Shown: one piece after another, positions 8,047-15,049 of the stretch
Layout: the number at the start of each line of letters is the position of its first letter
How positions within the stretch are numbered: position 1 is the first letter of the stretch
NCBI GenBank assembly: GCA_031551525.1
Contig: JAVBNN010000055.1
Location: forward strand, 1-29,992
DNA from: JAVBNN01 sp031551525
GTDB taxonomy: Bacteria; Bacillota; Negativicutes; Acidaminococcales; JAISLQ01
Length of the DNA: 29,992 nucleotides
Reading direction: 5' to 3'
Translations under genes and position numbers: made by a program
The notes under the pieces: generated by a model
What the model was told of the DNA's origin: nothing
What the model saw: the letters and a program-made list of their open reading frames with translations, nothing else
The model's database searches: none

Positions 8047-8904
8047 ATGGATTCATTCAAAGAAACATCTTTTTATACTACCTTCCGTCGCCTTATGAAG
8101 GGCAAACTGGCCGTGCTGGGTTTTGCCATCTTCGTCCTCTTGGTGCTGGTTTCGGCGCTGGCTCCCTTAATATCACCTTATGACCCCAATCTGACCAATA
8201 CCTCAGAACTCATCAAGCCGCCCAGCAGTAGCTACTGGATGGGCACAGACGAGTTGGGGCGCGATGTGTTCAGCCGCATATTTTACGGTGCGCGTATCTC
8301 GCTGCTGGTCGGGGTAGTAGCGGTAGCCATTGCCATGGCCACGGGCACGTTTTTTGGCCTGCTCGCCGGTTATTGGCGGGGCAATGTAGATACGGTCATC
8401 ATGAGCGTGATGGATGCGGTTTGGGCATTCCCGACACTTATACTGGCCCTCGCTATTACGGCGGCCTTGGGGCCCAGCCTGACCAATGTAGTAATAGCCA
8501 TCGGCCTCGTGTTTACGCCCGGCTTTGCCCGTCTGGTGCGCGGCATGGTACTCACGGTACGTGAACGCGAATATATCGAAAGCGCAAGGGCCATCGGCCT
8601 CAACGACTGGGAAATCATCGGCAGGTATATCTGGCCGAACATCACTTCCACCATGATCGTGCAGGCCTCTTTGAACGCAGCGCAGGCGATCATCGCCGAA
8701 GCGTCCATGAGTTTTCTTGGTCTCGGCATACAGCCCCCGGAAGCCAGCTGGGGCTCCATGCTGAAAGCCGGCTATCCCTACCTTGATATGGCGCCTTGGT
8801 TAAGTATATTTCCGGGCCTTGCCATACTTATAGTGGTGCTGGGGCTGAATTTTCTGGGTGACGGCCTTCGGGACGCTCTCGACGTAAGAATAAGGGTCGA
8901 TTAA
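8047..8904 (+). CDS. ABC importer permease, DppC/OppC type
   Basis: 285 residues. The DppC-type N-terminal cytoplasmic segment ends in a helix at about 20-43. It is followed by the ISPYDPNLTN-type periplasmic stretch, GTDELGRDVFSRI, and the permease core. The EAA loop is at about 174-200 (EYIESARAIGLND, then the pairing PNITS). AAAGGAG at 8031-8037 lies nine bases before the ATG. It should form the membrane channel with the DppB-type permease at 5813. Nothing is missing or truncated. Confidence 0.93.
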   Translation: MDSFKETSFYTTFRRLMKGKLAVLGFAIFVLLVLVSALAPLISPYDPNLTNTSELIKPPSSSYWMGTDELGRDVFSRIFYGARISLLVGVVAVAIAMATGTFFGLLAGYWRGNVDTVIMSVMDAVWAFPTLILALAITAALGPSLTNVVIAIGLVFTPGFARLVRGMVLTVREREYIESARAIGLNDWEIIGRYIWPNITSTMIVQASLNAAQAIIAEASMSFLGLGIQPPEASWGSMLKAGYPYLDMAPWLSIFPGLAILIVVLGLNFLGDGLRDALDVRIRVD

Positions 8905-8914
8905 AGGTGTTGCT

Positions 8915-9901
8915 ATGAGAGAGAAACTTATTGAAGTAAAAAACCTGAATACGGACTTTACCAACGAAGGCATCGACATGCGCATCATCGACGATGTCAG
9001 TTTTGAGATATATAAAGGCGAAGCTATCGGCGTCGTGGGCGAGTCGGGCAGCGGTAAAAGCGTGACCGCGCGCTCTATCCTGCGGCTCATTCCCAGTCCG
9101 CCCGGCAAAATAGTGAGCGGCGAGATACTGTTCAACGGCAAGGATATCCTGACCATGGACATGGGCAGCCTGCGCCAGATACGCGGCAATGAGATTTCCA
9201 TGATCTTTCAGGAACCCATGTCGTCGCTCAATCCTGTTTTTACCTGCGGCGACCAGATCATGGAAGCCATTATACTGCACCAAAAGCTCAGCAAAAAAGA
9301 AGCGCGGGAAAAAGCGATAGAAATGTTGCGCCTGGCCGGCATACAGCTTCCGGAGCAGCGGGTGGACTGCTACCCGCACGAACTGTCGGGCGGTATGCGC
9401 CAGCGGGTGATGATCGCCATGGCGCTCAGCTGCGTCCCAAAGCTCTTGATAGCTGACGAGCCGACCACCGCGCTTGATCCTACCATACAGGCACAGATAC
9501 TTGACCTTATCAGCAAACTCCGCGAAGAGATAGGCATGTCGGTCATGTACATCACACATGACCTCGGTGTGGTCGCCGAGACCTGCGACCGGGTCATCGT
9601 CATGTATGCAGGCAAGATAATGGAAAAAGCCGATGTCCGGACGCTTTTTAAAAATCCGGCCCATCCCTACACCCAGGGCCTTTTAAAAGCCGTACCCAGG
9701 CTGAACGCAAAAAAAGAGCGGCTTTTTACCATCGAAGGCATGGTGCCGTCATTCGCGGAAATGCCGGCAGGCTGTTCTTTTCAGCCCCGCTGCCAGGATG
9801 CGACCGAGCAGTGTATTAAAGAGCGCCCGTCGCTTAAAACGATTGGGGAAGGACATGAGGTGTGCTGTTGGAAAGCCCAGCACGCAGCAGGACGAGTATA
9901 G
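8915..9901 (+). CDS. ABC importer ATPase, DppD/OppD type
   Basis: 328 residues. Walker A GESGSGKS is at 42-49, the signature LSGGMRQR at about 157, Walker B LLIADEPTTALD at about 175-186, and the switch His in ITHDLG at about 212. The C-terminal oligopeptide-transporter domain contains the spaced cysteines GCSFQPRC, QC and VCC. This Cys set is conserved in DppD-type subunits and has been linked to an Fe-S cluster in some homologues. It starts 10 bases after the permease. It should energise import with the second ATPase. Confidence 0.93.
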   Translation: MREKLIEVKNLNTDFTNEGIDMRIIDDVSFEIYKGEAIGVVGESGSGKSVTARSILRLIPSPPGKIVSGEILFNGKDILTMDMGSLRQIRGNEISMIFQEPMSSLNPVFTCGDQIMEAIILHQKLSKKEAREKAIEMLRLAGIQLPEQRVDCYPHELSGGMRQRVMIAMALSCVPKLLIADEPTTALDPTIQAQILDLISKLREEIGMSVMYITHDLGVVAETCDRVIVMYAGKIMEKADVRTLFKNPAHPYTQGLLKAVPRLNAKKERLFTIEGMVPSFAEMPAGCSFQPRCQDATEQCIKERPSLKTIGEGHEVCCWKAQHAAGRV

Positions 9902-9912
9902 GGGGTAGGCAA

Positions 9913-10914
9913 GTGGAACCTTCGGAAATAAAAAAAGAAGAACTTAATAATAAAGAAGTACTGCTGGAAGTAAAAGGACTGAAAAAATACTACCCGGTAA
10001 AAAAAGGCTTTTTGAAAAAAGTAGTTGGGCAGGTCAAAGCCATCGACGGAGTGGATTTTTCCATTTACAAGGCGGAAACTTTTGGCCTCGTGGGTGAGTC
10101 CGGTTGCGGAAAAACCACTATCGGCAAGACTATTTTACGCCTGATTGACGCGACCGCGGGCGAGATAAACTTTGAAGGGCAAAACCTCCGCACGCTTGAC
10201 CGGGAAGGACTGCGCCGCCAGCGCCAGCATATCCAGATGATCTTTCAGGATCCTTATGGTTCACTCAACCCGCGCATGACGGTAGGGGAACTTATCGGAG
10301 AACCCATGGTCAAGCACTCTATCGCCAGCGGTGCGGCCAATATAAAACGCGTACAGGAACTGATGGAGATCGTCGGCCTGAACCCTAAAGGCTATAAACG
10401 CTATCCGCATGAGTTCTCCGGCGGACAACGCCAGCGGATAGGCGTAGCAAGGGCGCTTTCACTCAATCCAAAGCTGATCGTGTGCGACGAGCCGGTCTCG
10501 GCGCTTGACGTATCCATACAATCGCAAATACTCAACCTTTTGGAAGATCTACAAAAACAGTTTGGCATAGCCTACCTGTTTATTGCTCACGGTATGGCGG
10601 CGGTAAAGCATATATCAGCGCGGGTCGGCGTCATGTACCTCGGTAAGATTGTGGAGATCGCTCCGACCGACCATATATTTGACGAATGCCGCCACCCTTA
10701 CACCAAGGCACTGATGTCGGCCATACCCATTCCGGATATAGCGGAAAAACGCGAGCGGATACTCTTGCAGGGTGAAGTACCCAACCCGCTCAATCCACCT
10801 ACCGGCTGCCGTTTCCATCCCCGTTGCTCAAAAGTCAAGGATATATGCCGGGAAAAAGAGCCTTCCCTGATAGAAGTGTCGCCGGGGCACTTTGTGTCCT
10901 GCCATTTGGATTGA
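9913..10914 (+). CDS. ABC importer ATPase, DppF/OppF type
   Basis: About 333 residues from a GTG at 9913, with a G-rich AGGGGGT just upstream. The frame is open to a GTG at 9862, but those 17 codons lie inside the preceding gene, so the later start is preferred. Walker A GESGCGKTT is at about 61-69, the signature FSGGQRQR at about 169, and Walker B LIVCDEPVSALD at about 188. The switch region reads IAHGMAAV, whereas relatives usually have ISHDLxVV. The histidine is kept but the following Asp is Gly. The C-terminal CRFHPRC and later cysteines match the family domain. It is the last gene of the operon, and a terminator follows at 10938-10964. Confidence 0.92.
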   Translation: MEPSEIKKEELNNKEVLLEVKGLKKYYPVKKGFLKKVVGQVKAIDGVDFSIYKAETFGLVGESGCGKTTIGKTILRLIDATAGEINFEGQNLRTLDREGLRRQRQHIQMIFQDPYGSLNPRMTVGELIGEPMVKHSIASGAANIKRVQELMEIVGLNPKGYKRYPHEFSGGQRQRIGVARALSLNPKLIVCDEPVSALDVSIQSQILNLLEDLQKQFGIAYLFIAHGMAAVKHISARVGVMYLGKIVEIAPTDHIFDECRHPYTKALMSAIPIPDIAEKRERILLQGEVPNPLNPPTGCRFHPRCSKVKDICREKEPSLIEVSPGHFVSCHLD

Positions 10915-10937
10915 CGAACCGACCTGTATGTTTAAGC

Positions 10938-10964
10938 AAAAAATCGGTCAGTGACCGGTTTTTT
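10938..10964 (+). terminator. Intrinsic terminator of the transport/catabolism operon
   Basis: The arms around 10938-10948 and 10954-10964 pair A-tract to T-tract with a CGGT/ACCG core, one G-U pair and loop CAGTG, and end in TTTTTT. It lies 24 bases after the last ATPase gene. The A-rich 5' arm also makes it able to work on the other strand. Confidence 0.8.
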
Positions 10965-11100
10965 GTAGTTATAAGCATTGTATAGTAGTAAATGGCTTGC
11001 ATAAAAACTGCTTTTCAAGTAAACTATTGTGAAAATAATAGATATTACATAATGGTATTTTTTAAAAAATAAACATAAATAAACTGTCTGTTATAAATTT

Positions 11101-11129
11101 TTGCAAAATTACACTAAATAGCTTGTAAT
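11101..11129 (+). promoter_or_regulatory. Putative sigma-70-type promoter of the GGDEF gene
   Basis: TTGCAA at 11101-11106 and TGTAAT at 11124-11129 are separated by 17 bases. They lie just upstream of the GGAGG at 11142-11146 and the ATG at 11156. The 10965-11100 stretch before it is AT-rich and shows no gene. Confidence 0.5.
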
Positions 11130-11155
11130 ATTCACATATCTGGAGGACGGTCCAT

Positions 11156-12865
11156 ATGGGCAAAGAACTAAATAACAGTATGGCGGATTTGTGTGTAATA
11201 GATGAACGCGTAAAGATCATGCTGGACACTGCGCCTATTGCATGCAATTTTTGGGACAAAAACTTCAATCTGCTTGACTGTAACGAGGCCACGGTCACCA
11301 TGTTCGGGCTGAAAAACAAGCAGGAATATGTCGACAACTTTTATCATCTGTCGCCGGAATTTCAGCCGGACGGCACGCTGTCCGTCATAAAAGCTGCACA
11401 GAATTTCCGTGAGGCTGCCAAAAAAGGCTATATGCGCTTTGAATGGGTACATCAAAATCTTCAGAGCGAGCCTATACCTACCGAGATCACCCTTATCAGG
11501 AAGAAGATCGGTGGGGAATACTATGTTTTGAGCTATACCCAGGATCTGCGGGAAATAAAAAAAAGCATGGAAAAAATAAAAGAAACCGATGAACTCAAGC
11601 AAGCCATGTTTGACGCCATGCCACTTTGCTGCAACGTATGGGACGAAAAACTTAACCATCTGGAATGCAACCAGGAAACGCTGACTTTGTTCGGTTTGTC
11701 CAGCAAGCAGGAGTTTTTAAATCGCTTTAACGAAATGTCGCCGAAGCACCAACCGGACGGTTGTTTATCAAGTGAAAAAGTGACGGAAAAAGTAAAAGAG
11801 GCGTTTGAAACGGGGCGTTGCCGGTTTGAATGGATGCATCAAAGGGCTGACGCCGACCCGATCCCAACAGAAATAACTTTAGTAAAGGCCAAACACGGTG
11901 AAAAAAATATAGTCATAGCTTATGCCAAAGATTTGCGGGAAATAAAAGCCAGTATAGAGAAAATGCGCGCGGCGGACGAGCGGACGAAGATGATGCTGGA
12001 TGCGACGCCTCTATGTTGCAATTTTTGGGATGAAAAATTCAATAACATCGACTGTAACCAGGAAGCGGTAAATTTATTCGATTTGGCGAACAAACAGGAG
12101 TACCTCGATAAGTTTAGCGAGTTGTCGCCCCAGTACCAGCCGGATGGCCGTTTATCCAGCGAAAAGGCCTTGGAGAAAATACGGGAAGCCTTTGACAACG
12201 GCCGGGCAAAGTTTGAGTGGATGCATAAGAAAATAAACGGCGAACTTATTCCAGCTGAAATAACCCTGGTCCGGATGCGGCAGGATGACCACGACATCGT
12301 TCTTGGTTATACACGCGACCTCAGGGAACTGAAAGACACCGTGGCTATGCTTGAACAACTGGAAATACTGGCATTTACCGACGGACTGACCGGTGCATAT
12401 AACAGGCGCTATTTCATGGATATGGCCACCAAAGAGTTTTTGCGTTCAGTGGACAGCGGAAACAATATGGTAATAATCATCTTTGATCTGGATAAATTCA
12501 AAGACGTCAATGATACCCACGGACACCTCGTGGGCGATGAAATGTTAAAGGCTGTTACCAAAAGCGCCCAGGAAATACTGCGTACGGGTGATATACTGGC
12601 CAGGTACGGCGGCGAAGAATTTTTGGTGTTTTTGAACAGATCGTCGCTTGAGGCTGCTCAAAAACTGGCTTGGCGTATATGCGAACATATCGGAGTACAG
12701 ACTTTTGACTGTCTCGGGCATCAGTTAAAGATAACCGTCAGCCTGGGTGTAGCCTTGCGCAATAAAAACGCGCCTACTCTTGAAGAAGTCATCAAAAATG
12801 CCGACTGTGCCCTTTACAAGGCCAAGGCGGCTGGGCGGAACACAGTCATGGTATATGATGAATGA
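11156..12865 (+). CDS. Three-PAS diguanylate cyclase (GGDEF)
   Basis: 569 residues, soluble, with no membrane helix or signal peptide. The N-terminal 395 residues are three copies of one PAS-type module with a period of exactly 129 residues. Equivalent cysteines fall at 30, 159 and 288 (CNFW/CNVW) and at 42, 171 and 300 (DCN/ECN). Each copy also has PDGxLS, FEW[VM]H, PxEITL and DLRE[IL]K. A short coiled linker leads to the GGDEF domain, from FTDGLTGAYNRR at about 407. Its active site GGEEF is at 485-489, so it should be active in making cyclic di-GMP from two GTP. An inhibitory-site RxxD (Arg476-Asp479) lies five residues before it, as required for product inhibition. The paired cysteines suggest a redox, metal or ligand cue, but that is inference. 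Confidence 0.93.
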   Translation: MGKELNNSMADLCVIDERVKIMLDTAPIACNFWDKNFNLLDCNEATVTMFGLKNKQEYVDNFYHLSPEFQPDGTLSVIKAAQNFREAAKKGYMRFEWVHQNLQSEPIPTEITLIRKKIGGEYYVLSYTQDLREIKKSMEKIKETDELKQAMFDAMPLCCNVWDEKLNHLECNQETLTLFGLSSKQEFLNRFNEMSPKHQPDGCLSSEKVTEKVKEAFETGRCRFEWMHQRADADPIPTEITLVKAKHGEKNIVIAYAKDLREIKASIEKMRAADERTKMMLDATPLCCNFWDEKFNNIDCNQEAVNLFDLANKQEYLDKFSELSPQYQPDGRLSSEKALEKIREAFDNGRAKFEWMHKKINGELIPAEITLVRMRQDDHDIVLGYTRDLRELKDTVAMLEQLEILAFTDGLTGAYNRRYFMDMATKEFLRSVDSGNNMVIIIFDLDKFKDVNDTHGHLVGDEMLKAVTKSAQEILRTGDILARYGGEEFLVFLNRSSLEAAQKLAWRICEHIGVQTFDCLGHQLKITVSLGVALRNKNAPTLEEVIKNADCALYKAKAAGRNTVMVYDE

Positions 12866-12904
12866 GTTGCGGTTAATTATATATTGAAATAAGGGTGATG
12901 GATA

Positions 12905-13447
12905 GTGAAGATACTAGGCTTTATCGGAAGTCCCAGGGCGGACGGTAATACCCGGACACTGGTCGGGGCGCTGCTTGATGAGGTCGCTAAGGAAAATCTT
13001 GAGACAAAGATTTATGACTTGAACAAGTTGTCCTATAGCGGTTGCGTGAGTTGTTATGCCTGCAAAAAAAAAGACAACTGCGTCTTGGCTGATGATATAA
13101 CGCCAATACTCGAAGAAATCAAAGCAGCCGACGCGATAATCTTAGGCACTCCTATCTACATGTGGCAAATGTCCGGTCAGTTAAAACTATTGGTAGACCG
13201 TTTTTTCTCCTATTATCGTCCTGGTGGTGTAAGTCCCCTGCCGCAGGGCAAAAAAGTCCTTTTGGCCGCAGCCCAGGAAAATCCTGATGAAGAAAGATTT
13301 ATACCTTATCTGAAAGATACCGGCGAGATGCTCAAAATGATCGGTTTTGGCTCTTATGAAGTGCTGACCTGCCAGGGTAAATTAGCTAAAAACCCTGCCG
13401 CGCCAAGTAAAATAACCAGAGCGGCCAGATGGATGACAGAAAAATGA
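12905..13447 (+). CDS. NADPH-dependent FMN reductase-like / iron-sulfur flavoprotein (Isf type)
   Basis: 180 residues with a flavodoxin-like fold. The FMN phosphate loop GSPRADGNT is at 8-16 and the second flavin loop GTPIYMWQMSG at 81-91. A compact cysteine cluster, Cys47, Cys50, Cys53 and Cys59 (C-x2-C-x2-C-x5-C), matches the 4Fe-4S motif of Isf proteins of anaerobes. Such proteins pass electrons from ferredoxin or reduce O2, H2O2 or quinones. A GTG start at 12905 follows a weak AAGGGTG. It is 39 bases after the diguanylate cyclase and probably shares its transcript. A bidirectional terminator follows. Confidence 0.85.
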   Translation: MKILGFIGSPRADGNTRTLVGALLDEVAKENLETKIYDLNKLSYSGCVSCYACKKKDNCVLADDITPILEEIKAADAIILGTPIYMWQMSGQLKLLVDRFFSYYRPGGVSPLPQGKKVLLAAAQENPDEERFIPYLKDTGEMLKMIGFGSYEVLTCQGKLAKNPAAPSKITRAARWMTEK

Positions 13448-13460
13448 CCTTTTACTCACA

Positions 13461-13493
13461 ACCAAAAAGCCGGACAGTGTCCGGCTTTTTGGT
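13461..13493. terminator. Bidirectional terminator between convergent genes
   Basis: A perfect 15-bp stem (13461-13475 with 13479-13493) has a three-base loop, an A5 run in the left arm and a T5 run in the right. It fits exactly between the flavoprotein gene (+) and the stop codon of the ferredoxin-like gene (-), and can stop both. Confidence 0.85.
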
Positions 13494-14228
13494 TTAATCT
13501 TCCAATATTGTCCCTTCTGTGCCCAGAGTTACTATTTGCCACGGCACGATCTTGCCGCTTTTAGAAAGGGCGTTCTTTAAGGCGTTTACTATCCCGGCAC
13601 AGCAAGGCACCTCCATGCGGACGACAGTAATGCTTGTTAAATCATTTTCCCTGATTATTTCCGCAAGTTTTTCGCTGTAATCACCCTCGTCAAGTTTGGG
13701 ACAGCCGATAAGCGTTATCTTGTTTTTCATAAACTTGCGGTGAAAGTCCGCATAAGCGTAGGCACAACAGTCAGCGGCAATAAGAAGGTGAGCATCGGCG
13801 AAGTAACTGGCGTTTGCCGGAACCAATTTTATCTGTACAGGCCACTGGCGCAAATTGGATGGCAACCCGGTGCCTGCCGGTCGTTCGTTGGCAGTAGCGG
13901 CCGCTTCTAAAAGCTTGGCACCGCTTCCAGGGCAACCCCCGGTAAGGTTTGGCGCTATGTTCAGTGAGCGGGACTGGCTACCGGGGCAGCCGGTAGGCGG
14001 GGATACTGGAGCAGTAGGCGCGGAGGACGTCTCCTCGTCCTGTTCTACCAAGGTTAGCGCACCCACAGGACAATTGGGCAGGCAGCGCCCCAATCCATCG
14101 CAGTAGTCCTTGCGCAGCAAAGTCGCTTTACCGTCTATCAGACCGATCGCACTTTGATGGCAAGCCTTAATGCAGAGCCCGCAGCCCACACATTTTTCCC
14201 GGTCTATTTTAATGATTTTTCTGGCCAT
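13494..14228 (-). CDS. Ferredoxin-domain protein (4Fe-4S, CPGS-linker family)
   Basis: 244 residues. The N-terminus holds a ferredoxin domain: C-x2-C-x2-C-x3-C at Cys13, 16, 19 and 23, then Cys43, Cys49 and Cys53. The second motif reads CDGLGRCLPNC, with Leu46 where a canonical 2[4Fe-4S] ferredoxin has a cysteine, so the second cluster has an incomplete ligand set. This CDGLG form recurs in the family. A linker rich in Pro, Thr, Ala and Gly contains two C-P-G-S motifs. The C-terminal domain has conserved LIAADCCAYAYADF, IGCPKLD and MEVPCCAGI stretches with further cysteines. Relatives are anaerobe proteins often next to hybrid-cluster protein and Crp/Fnr genes, but no hcp is visible here. GAGGAG lies upstream of the ATG. 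It is divergent from a Crp/Fnr gene, which probably controls it. Confidence 0.85.
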   Translation of the reverse strand: MARKIIKIDREKCVGCGLCIKACHQSAIGLIDGKATLLRKDYCDGLGRCLPNCPVGALTLVEQDEETSSAPTAPVSPPTGCPGSQSRSLNIAPNLTGGCPGSGAKLLEAAATANERPAGTGLPSNLRQWPVQIKLVPANASYFADAHLLIAADCCAYAYADFHRKFMKNKITLIGCPKLDEGDYSEKLAEIIRENDLTSITVVRMEVPCCAGIVNALKNALSKSGKIVPWQIVTLGTEGTILED

Positions 14229-14260
14229 GTCTATTCAACTCCTCTTGAAGTCCTGAGCTT

Positions 14261-14266
14261 ATTATA
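14261..14266 (-). promoter_or_regulatory. Minus-strand -10 element for the ferredoxin-like gene
   Basis: On the minus strand this reads TATAAT, an exact consensus -10, about 33 bases before the ATG. No good -35 lies 16-18 bases upstream (the best is CAACTT), which suggests an activator-dependent promoter. Confidence 0.5.
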
Positions 14267-14269
14267 GTA

Positions 14270-14281
14270 TTGTTTAAACAA
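14270..14281. promoter_or_regulatory. Perfect palindrome TTGTTTAAACAA in divergent promoter region
   Basis: A 12-bp perfect inverted repeat between the ferredoxin-like and Crp/Fnr genes, lying just upstream of the minus-strand -10. It is a candidate operator. A protein bound here would cover the -35/-10 spacer of the ferredoxin promoter. Confidence 0.4.
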
Positions 14282-14288
14282 AGAAGTT

Positions 14289-14302
14289 GTTGCATTTGCA
14301 AC
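14289..14302. promoter_or_regulatory. Inverted repeat GTTGCA-TT-TGCAAC, candidate Crp/Fnr operator
   Basis: Perfect six-base arms with a two-base centre, abutting the ribosome binding site of the Crp/Fnr gene. Its centre is about 41 bases upstream of the start site predicted from the minus-strand -10. That is the class II activator position of Crp/Fnr proteins. It could also repress the regulator's own gene. Confidence 0.5.
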
Positions 14303-14313
14303 GGAGGATAAAC

Positions 14314-14988
14314 ATGGATAAAAAATTTTTCATGCTGGAAAAATGTTTACTGTTCAACGGAATAAAAACGGAAGATATTGAGGCCAGTCTTCATTATCTT
14401 GGTTTTAGCATCAAAAACTACAAAAAAGACGAAATCATTTTATTGGCGGGCAATAAAATGGCCCGTCTGGGCATAATATTGGCTGGACAGGTAGATATAG
14501 ACAAAGAGGATGCTTTAGGCAACCGTAGTATAGTGACACAAATCTGGCCAGGAGAAATATTTGCTGAAGCCATAGTTTGCGCGGCTGAAGCAAGTCCAGT
14601 CACTGTGGTGGCCGCTACGGACGCGAAGGTTATTTTCTTGTCTATTCAGATGCTGCTCACCGGGGACGAAGAAGTACCAGCTTTTTGTGCCAGGCTGGTC
14701 AGCAACCTACTAAAAATACTTTCTTATAAAAACATAGAATTAAACCGCAAAATAGAATACCTGAGCCTGCGCACTATCAGAGAAAAAATACTGGCCTACT
14801 TGCTTGCCCAACATAAATCGACAGGGAAAAATCCATTTACTATACCTTTTGACCGCAATCAACTGGCCGCCTATCTGTGTGTGGACAGGAGCGCCATGTC
14901 GCGGGAATTGGGCCGTATGCGCGACGAGAAAATAGTGAAGTTCAAAAAAAATTTGTTTACCCTCAATAAAAAGATTTTGCTGGAATAG
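14314..14988 (+). CDS. Crp/Fnr-family transcriptional regulator
   Basis: 224 residues. The N-terminal cyclic-nucleotide-binding-like beta-roll (about 20-120, with GQVDIDKEDALGNR and WPGEIFAEA) joins by a long helix to a winged helix-turn-helix (FDRNQLAAYLCVDRSAMSRELGRM, about 175-198). It lacks the N-terminal Fnr cysteine cluster (only Cys10 is near the start), so it is not a classical Fe-S Fnr. The effector could be heme/NO as in HcpR types, or something else. The frame is open from 14287, but the ATG at 14314 has GGAGG at 14303-14307, so the later start is chosen. It is divergent from the ferredoxin-like gene, with two palindromes between them. Confidence 0.88.
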   Translation: MDKKFFMLEKCLLFNGIKTEDIEASLHYLGFSIKNYKKDEIILLAGNKMARLGIILAGQVDIDKEDALGNRSIVTQIWPGEIFAEAIVCAAEASPVTVVAATDAKVIFLSIQMLLTGDEEVPAFCARLVSNLLKILSYKNIELNRKIEYLSLRTIREKILAYLLAQHKSTGKNPFTIPFDRNQLAAYLCVDRSAMSRELGRMRDEKIVKFKKNLFTLNKKILLE

Positions 14989-15049
14989 CTTTTTTGCATA
15001 AAACCCATTATAATAACATATATTTGAAATATATCACGGATGGTGAAAA

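Noticed and set aside
9862..9912. Longer N-terminus of the second ATPase gene
   Set aside because: It lies inside the preceding gene, and the added residues do not fit the family N-terminus. The later GTG is the better start.
26..10914. Standard dipeptide operon (dppABCDF)
   Set aside because: The transporter family matches, but three enzymes of sugar or aldehyde chemistry, a sialidase-fold protein and an aldolase are interleaved, so dpp symbols are not given.
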